From Cyclina sinensis (lineage: Eukaryota > Mollusca > Bivalvia > Venerida > Veneridae), in the NCBI GenBank assembly GCA_012932295.1, contig JAAONU010000009.1, positions 2,182,197 to 2,246,196 of the forward strand: a DNA stretch of 64,000 nt, given 5' to 3'. Below, one piece after another: positions 58,891-64,000 of this stretch. Position 1 is the first letter of the stretch. Each line of letters opens with the position of its first letter. Made by a program: the position numbers and the translations under genes. The notes below the pieces were generated by a model. The model was not told where the DNA came from, did no database searches, and was given only the letters and a program-made list of their open reading frames with translations.

Positions 58891-60880
58891 CGGGCTGATA
58901 GAAAGACAGAAAAAAATTGCAATGATACAATTTAAAGTGAAAGGCAATGGAATTTATGAGCGCATGAGTTGCTTTTATTCTAAAAAGTTTAACAGAAGAA
59001 GACACAATTATTTGTAAACTGTTCCTAGCAATAGAAAGTGAGTTCATAAAATACTTATAGTCGTTCTGATGATCAGTATTATGCCTATGACATTTAATTT
59101 TGTTTATTTTAATCACTAAGATCAATTAACATATAATTTCTATCACATTTTACATTTTTCATTTTTATAAAATACAATCTCATACGAATCCTTAACCTGC
59201 TTGTTAATCTTCCTTTAGTATAGAGGCGCAATGAAATATTACAGATGTGCAAAAAACAATCGTAAAACATCATTGAATATAGTCTTAGAAACTAAAAAGC
59301 ATTTTTGTTTTCATGTTCACAGAAATTATCCGTAATTTTTGAAAACAGAAAGCTTAGATGGTACCGTTTAAAGAAAACATGGAACGCAAAAGATCTTTTT
59401 CTATACATGAAAAATGATTTACAACACAAATTGCTTTCCAAAACTAAATCTATATAATTGCTACGTTATGAGAGAATTCGAGAGGTAATAATAGGGTCAA
59501 GGACATATAGAATTATGTTTTCCTTAGTCTCAAAGATACTGACTGAAGACGCATTTCTCTCTTAATTTTAATGTACGCTGTGTTTTAATGTGTTGACAAG
59601 AAAGGCTTCAAAATATCGTGCTATTATAATTAAAAACTGAAATTTAAGTTTGAACTCTTAATTCTTTAAAGCATGTTTACAACAAAATATCATTTTACAG
59701 TATGAAATAATTGATGAAATAAGTATACTCAGTGTGAAATAATTGATTTACAGGTAAAAACGTTCGATTTTTTTCATTAATCAGTATTATTATGATTTAA
59801 ATCACTACAGTTAGCAAAATTTGATGTTATAAAATTCATTTAAGCCATTTCGATTTAGAAATAAAACACACAAACAATTAATTGAATGTGCGATACTTGT
59901 AATTATACATTAAGAATGTTTTTTAAGTGTTGAATGCTGAATTTAGCAAAAAAAGCAAGAACTTCCGTAATTATAAATGAAATTCTCATAAAATAATAAA
60001 GTTATACAGATAAAAAGACATTACTTGAAGCTAGTCTTACAAAATCAAAATGTCTCCATGATCATTTGATGATTCAAATCGTTTGCTCTCCCAGTATAGT
60101 TGTTAAGTTTTGAGGACCTTGTTCTTATTATTTTCTAAGGGAGAGGCGGTAAAAACTGTAATAATAATAATAATAATAATAGTAAATACAACAATAATAA
60201 TGAATACAATTTTAAGTAAATTAATTAAATTTGTAATTAAGATTTTAATGGATGCCAAAGTAGATCTTTTAATTTAATTCTAGTGTCACGTTGGCTACAA
60301 AACTATTACAATTATAGATCAGATCTAAGAGAGAACAGTCAACTAAGTTTTTACTAATATGATTTAGATTAGCTCTCTTAATGACTACATAAACTGTACT
60401 AAGGTGAGAATGTCTTCATTCCGTATTTATTTTATTCTTATGTCTTTTGCCTTAGGTAGTTTTTTTTCTTCTCGTAAAGAACAATTCTTCTGTTTCTTGT
60501 AGTGAAAATTCGATTTCCCGGAGTCTAATCAAGCTAGTTACGATACCAGAAATAGATTATAATTGTGTTGGTGAGAGCGCCACTTCTAAAAGTAAAAACT
60601 TTATATATAATGCTAAACATTTCGTTAAATGAACAGTACAGAATCTGAAGATGAAGAAAAAAATGAACTTTTATAGTGTAAGACTGACGAATATATGCGA
60701 CTGAAAAAGGAACTAAAGTTTCTTAAAAGCCAAAACATTCTTCGTGTCAAAATTCTCGAAAATATACTGGTTGCAGGAACTTTTAGCGAACATGTCAATA
60801 AAAGCAATTTTTTCGAGCGCGTCGTAAAAATAATTCGAAACGAATGTTGTTGACAAACAAAAGAATATTATGTAAACATT
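58891..60880. other. Intron sequence next to ELK exon 1; one microsatellite
   Basis: (ATA)n at 60159-60182. Plus-strand text at 60629-60853 reads as a 15-residue ORF, a TAG, then 58 codons of lysine/glutamate-rich helix-like residues; it is not recognised and probably chance. No exon was found. Confidence 0.4.
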
Positions 60881-60886
60881 ACTTAC
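60881..60886 (-). promoter_or_regulatory. Splice donor of ELK exon 1
   Basis: The plus strand reads ACTTAC, so the minus strand reads GTAAGT, a full-consensus 5' splice site directly after the last conserved codon of the ELK N-terminus. It leaves one base (C) of a split codon, giving a phase 1 intron. The site independently supports the exon call, because the conserved protein match stops exactly here. Confidence 0.9.
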
Positions 60887-60956
60887 GGGTGCCGTCGAAT
60901 CTTGTTGCTATGGTATCCAAAAATGTGTTCTGTGGCGCTAGCAATCCTTTCTTCAT
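60887..60956 (-). CDS. Elk: First coding exon of an ELK-type (KCNH3/4/8 family) voltage-gated potassium channel
   Basis: Read on the minus strand from the ATG at 60956-60954, the exon encodes 23 residues plus one base: [12 protein letters not shown], then [11 protein letters not shown]. In KCNH channels this N-terminal cap precedes the PAS domain and tunes gating. The APQNTF core is shared by EAG, ERG and ELK channels; the [20 protein letters not shown] form is typical of the ELK subfamily (family knowledge). The product would be a tetrameric plasma-membrane K+ channel of excitable cells. The last base of the exon is C, followed at once by GTAAGT, so the intron is phase 1. ELK proteins have His after DGT, and a C|AY split codon fits that. 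Seen: start, 70-nt open exon, donor. Inferred: the gene continues to lower coordinates. The PAS, S1-S6, pore and cyclic-nucleotide-binding-homology exons were not found here. The start was chosen because family members begin 4-6 residues before GLLAPQ; an in-frame ATG 28 codons upstream is treated separately. EAG or ERG is less likely because their residues after QNTF differ. Confidence 0.93.
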
Positions 60957-61061
60957 TTTTAGTTTAAATCCAGATTTAACAAAATTCCACAGAATTATCT
61001 CGAATACATGTCGATATTTCACGTTACACGGAATAAACATAAATATCTGCCAAATTACTCA
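60957..61061 (-). other. Probable 5'UTR of ELK exon 1, with an in-frame upstream ATG
   Basis: The frame stays open upstream of the chosen start for 35 codons, back to a TGA at 61061-61059. It contains another in-frame ATG at 61040-61038, which would add 28 residues ([13 protein letters not shown]... to ...KLK). Known ELK proteins have no such extension and the added residues look non-conserved, so 5'UTR is the likelier reading. The context of the downstream start (AAAAATGA) is acceptable. Confidence 0.5.
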
Positions 61062-64000
61062 TGAAAAACCTCAGTAAAAGTAGAAATGTAAAATGTCAAA
61101 TGTGAATAATCTTGAATAATCTGCTGAAACCGTCATCGTTACAAGAACTTGAAGTTCATTCTTTTCTGAGAATAAAATCTTTTTCCTGTCAATTTTAAAT
61201 GAAATCTAGAGACAATTTCCCTGTCTTCATTTTAAAACAGACTTCTTGCTAAGAAAGCTGTTTCAAAACATTATTGTTTGAATAATTCACTCCTGAAGTC
61301 TTTTCGGATTATTTCAAGCTGTCTCTTTTTTTTCGCAAAAATTTACATATCACAGTTTATCACTTTATATTAACCTTACGTATTCAACACAACTGCAGTC
61401 GAGTTCACATAAGAGTCATCATTCCTTTTACGGCGTTGACATTTCGCATTCATGATATTTTGAAATTGCTCATATTTGCTGCCTTGCTCTACCATCACTT
61501 ATATGGAATTATTTTTTGTCCTAAGTTCAAAACCTATAATATTACAAATTTTGTAATACGTAATAACCTGTTACCTTTGTATTTAACATTCCAGTCTCTC
61601 AGATGAACAGTTTCAATCATCGCATTAACGCAGAAGAAGGTAGTCTTTGTTACTTTTTTCCATTTCCATTTCCAAATTTGTTGGACCGTAATTTTAACAT
61701 TTTTACTTTACTTTATAAGGAATGAATGTCGGCATTTATTTCTTTTCCAGGGTTTATGTTATCATTCTGTTGGTTCATATGTATCACTTTACACGATTTC
61801 TCTACTCATTTACTAAAAACAGTAATAAAAAAATCAACAACAAACAATCCTATCGTTAAATGATGAAATCAAAGACCTTTGTGGAACAATACCTTATCAC
61901 AAATCTGTCACAAACAGAATCATTCATCTCAGCATGATACACATTGATTCCATGTGCGAGTCAAACACCACTTTTAGACATCTTTATTTCCACCAGACAA
62001 ATCAAAAAGGTCATTATTACTGTTTCCAAACACGTTTTTATTTCGTCATTTCATCAGGCGAGGGCACGGCTTTTTATTCCATGTCCGTCATTTTCACAGC
62101 ATTAACAGTCATTACGACCGTTCTGCAAAGGCTTCGTTTTCTCTTGTAGAGAACAATACAAACGTCCTTAAATGGCGATACACATAACTTCCCATACCAG
62201 CACACAGCAATAAAGTAAGTCCAATACTGTCACTAGCTAAGGTCTTCTCATGCGTTTATATCGCAACAACATATCGAAGAAATATCGCCTCTATGTGAAT
62301 CCAGTGCAAGTTATATGGCTGTATTGGTATTTTGCAAGCTACACGGTGAAAACTGTCTCTCAGATGTCACACGTTGACAGGATTCTTTTGTCTTTTCTGC
62401 AAGAAAACAGACATGTTTTACTGTAATTGGGCGCAAGTTCTAGTGGAAATATCTTCCGCAAATTGTTTACGTAATAAAACTGTTAAGATTTTCTAATACA
62501 TACAAGTATTAACCTTACATTCCATTCCAAGATAACGATTTTTTCTAGCCTTAGAAAATCAAGAAAACGGTTTTTTTCGCTTTTCTAGTCCCCCAGTAAT
62601 ATTTTTTTTTATCTTCAACATTTTTACGAAAAGAAACTGAACTGAATGTATTACTAACAATTTAACGTCTCTAACATATTTTACTGTCTGAAAACACAAG
62701 ACCTATAGTTCACCACCAGACACTTTCTAGCTTTATTGTCTATTTACAATTATTGTTTGAACTTGTGAGGAATAAGAAAAGCAAATAAGGGGATGTATAA
62801 AACTCTCTTCTTGCAAATCATAAAAATACGTCTCCTTCTTCGGCATGTAACCGTACTAGTTATCTTCCTAAACAAGTAATTAACCGCATTATCATCATCA
62901 GCATAACCACTTCAGAACTACACCTAATCTCATTAATTTAAAAGTAAGATTCTGTGTCCGTATCACAGTCGTCAATAGTGGCTAAACTTTGACTGTTATG
63001 TACGACCAAGATATTGTAATACTTTAATTTATCTCCTTGATGACAATTTTTTCCTTAGGAATATGATTACTTTGTGACAGAATGTCTAAGAAGAGCATTT
63101 GGTGCCGCTGATGATTTCAGCCGCCTAATTCCCGTAACACTACAAAAAAAAAACGTCTTTCATAATCATGTATGTTTGTGTTGTATTGACAAGCCGATCA
63201 AAATGAAAAAACACTCGGGTTAAAAACTTCCAAAGTACGTCGCATTTTCATAGCTATACATCTAATCAGATTGGAAACTTGTCAGTTATACAGTAACAAC
63301 GTGTATGGACGCTAAATAAGGCGATTTGGTTTCTCTTAGGGCCACAATTATTTCAACAAGCTGAGACGAATATTGCACACAGACTAACAAGAATGACAAT
63401 TGTGATGTTTTATATTGGCGTTTCCTTATTTATCAACATGAGCTGAATTATTTATTTAAACAAAACGAATGACATCGTTTCATGTATACGAACATCAAAA
63501 TTTACACATACTCTAATAGCCAACATTAAGATTTTAACAATTTCACAATGTTCAGTTTAATCAGTTTTCAGTACAGTTGGTACAACATACAAAGCTTAGT
63601 GCGAAACGTTTGAAATGTTTGAATCGTTATTACTTGGCACTGAAATTCCACATCATTTTAATAACTTTTCATGTTGTAGTTATCGATATGTATAACAGAA
63701 AATCATAACTAATTCTGTTTAAAATCCACTCAATACACAACAATTTTTAATGGTTTCAAATTAAAGTTTCATTTAAGTCACATAAATTGATGTACCTTGT
63801 CATTATTCAATTGAACAGCAGTACGCAAATCTTTGGAACTATTTCATAAGGCAGAAAGTATAAGACATATGGTTTTGATTACGTGTTCTATTGGAATTCT
63901 TTCATAAATTTTGCAATTAGCGTCTCTAAGCCTTTAGGCTCGTTAAATAAGAAGCAATGGGGGGAATTAACGAGGCAATGTTTGCGGTAGGTTAACCGCT
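61062..64000. other. Upstream region of ELK exon 1; no gene seen
   Basis: About 2.9 kb of AT-rich sequence lies 5' of the channel exon. It would hold the rest of the 5'UTR and perhaps the promoter, or an upstream intron if there are non-coding 5' exons. I see no convincing TATA-initiator pair, CpG-rich block, tandem array or transposon. The 71-codon plus-strand ORF at 61934-62149 has no recognisable domain. Confidence 0.4.

Larger units (their letters stand above)
1..60880 (-). other. Inferred first intron of the ELK channel gene (partial)
   Basis: The gene runs on the minus strand, so sequence below 60881 is downstream of the exon 1 donor. I looked for the expected next exon (PAS domain, family pattern F-V-L-G-N-A-Q then Y-C-S-D-G-F-C) and for the pore motif S-V-G-F-G-N on the minus strand. 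I found neither, although reading by eye could miss a short exon. If no exon is hidden, intron 1 is over 60 kb and hosts all the repeats listed here. Unrelated small genes inside the intron cannot be excluded, but none was recognised. Confidence 0.6.

Noticed and set aside
60629..60853. Plus-strand peptide-like stretch (MNSTESEDEEKNELL, stop, then 58 charged residues)
   Set aside because: Contains a TAG, is preceded by a stop, and matches no family I know. AT-rich coding-like text of this length is expected by chance.
60844..61077. 77-codon plus-strand ORF
   Set aside because: It is the antisense shadow of the ELK exon at 60887-60956 and its open upstream frame.

Overview
The window reads as eukaryotic nuclear DNA: strongly AT-rich, almost free of coding sequence, and full of old duplications, tandem arrays and short foldback transposons. 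There are no operons and no dense ORFs. Several dispersed repeats look like families I associate with bivalve molluscs: an element with CTCACCTGAG / CTCAGGTGAG ends at 55281-57010, a foldback element starting TTAACCCATTCATGCC at 52247-52475, and blocks rich in AGGTCAAGGTCA or GTCCGTCC. A clam-like bivalve is the best guess, but it rests on recall, not on a search.

One real gene fragment is recognisable. On the minus strand at 60956-60887, 23 codons beginning [12 protein letters not shown] and ending RFDGT match the invariant N-terminus of ELK-type voltage-gated potassium channels (KCNH3/4/8, Drosophila Elk). They run directly into a GTAAGT splice donor in phase 1. I could not find the next exon (PAS domain) to the left. 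The simplest reading is that nearly all of 1-60880 is the first intron of this channel gene, and that 60957-64000 is 5'UTR and upstream sequence. No other ORF in the window is convincing as a gene.

Layout from left to right. 1-10330: a 45-bp minisatellite (613-910), a degenerate tandem segmental duplication (about 1010-2340 and 6190-8060), a tRNA-like SINE (4347-4470), a 20-bp perfect hairpin (5227-5305) and a retroelement-like 3' tail (7565-7740). 10330-25580: a very large decayed inverted duplication, with arms of about 7.2 and 6.3 kb around a spacer of about 1.85 kb. The best part of the arms is still 94% identical, and each arm has private insertions. A third, more diverged copy of part of the right arm lies at 32560-33500. 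25700-32000: minisatellites with 32-bp, 43-bp and 39-bp units, a 498-bp foldback element (27502-27999), and a TTAA-flanked element (28826-30033) with a second TTAA-type element inside it. A sister copy of the nested element lies at 39307-39745.

37000-53000: scattered inverted and direct duplicate fragments around a satellite of about 105 units of 27 bp (43430-46310). The satellite has a 54-bp higher-order section and a degenerate right edge. 53000-64000: the 55281-57010 repeat element, a 13-bp array (58695-58890), small simple repeats, and the ELK exon. The non-coding structures have no demonstrated joint function. Taken together they suggest a long intron that accumulates duplications and transposons.
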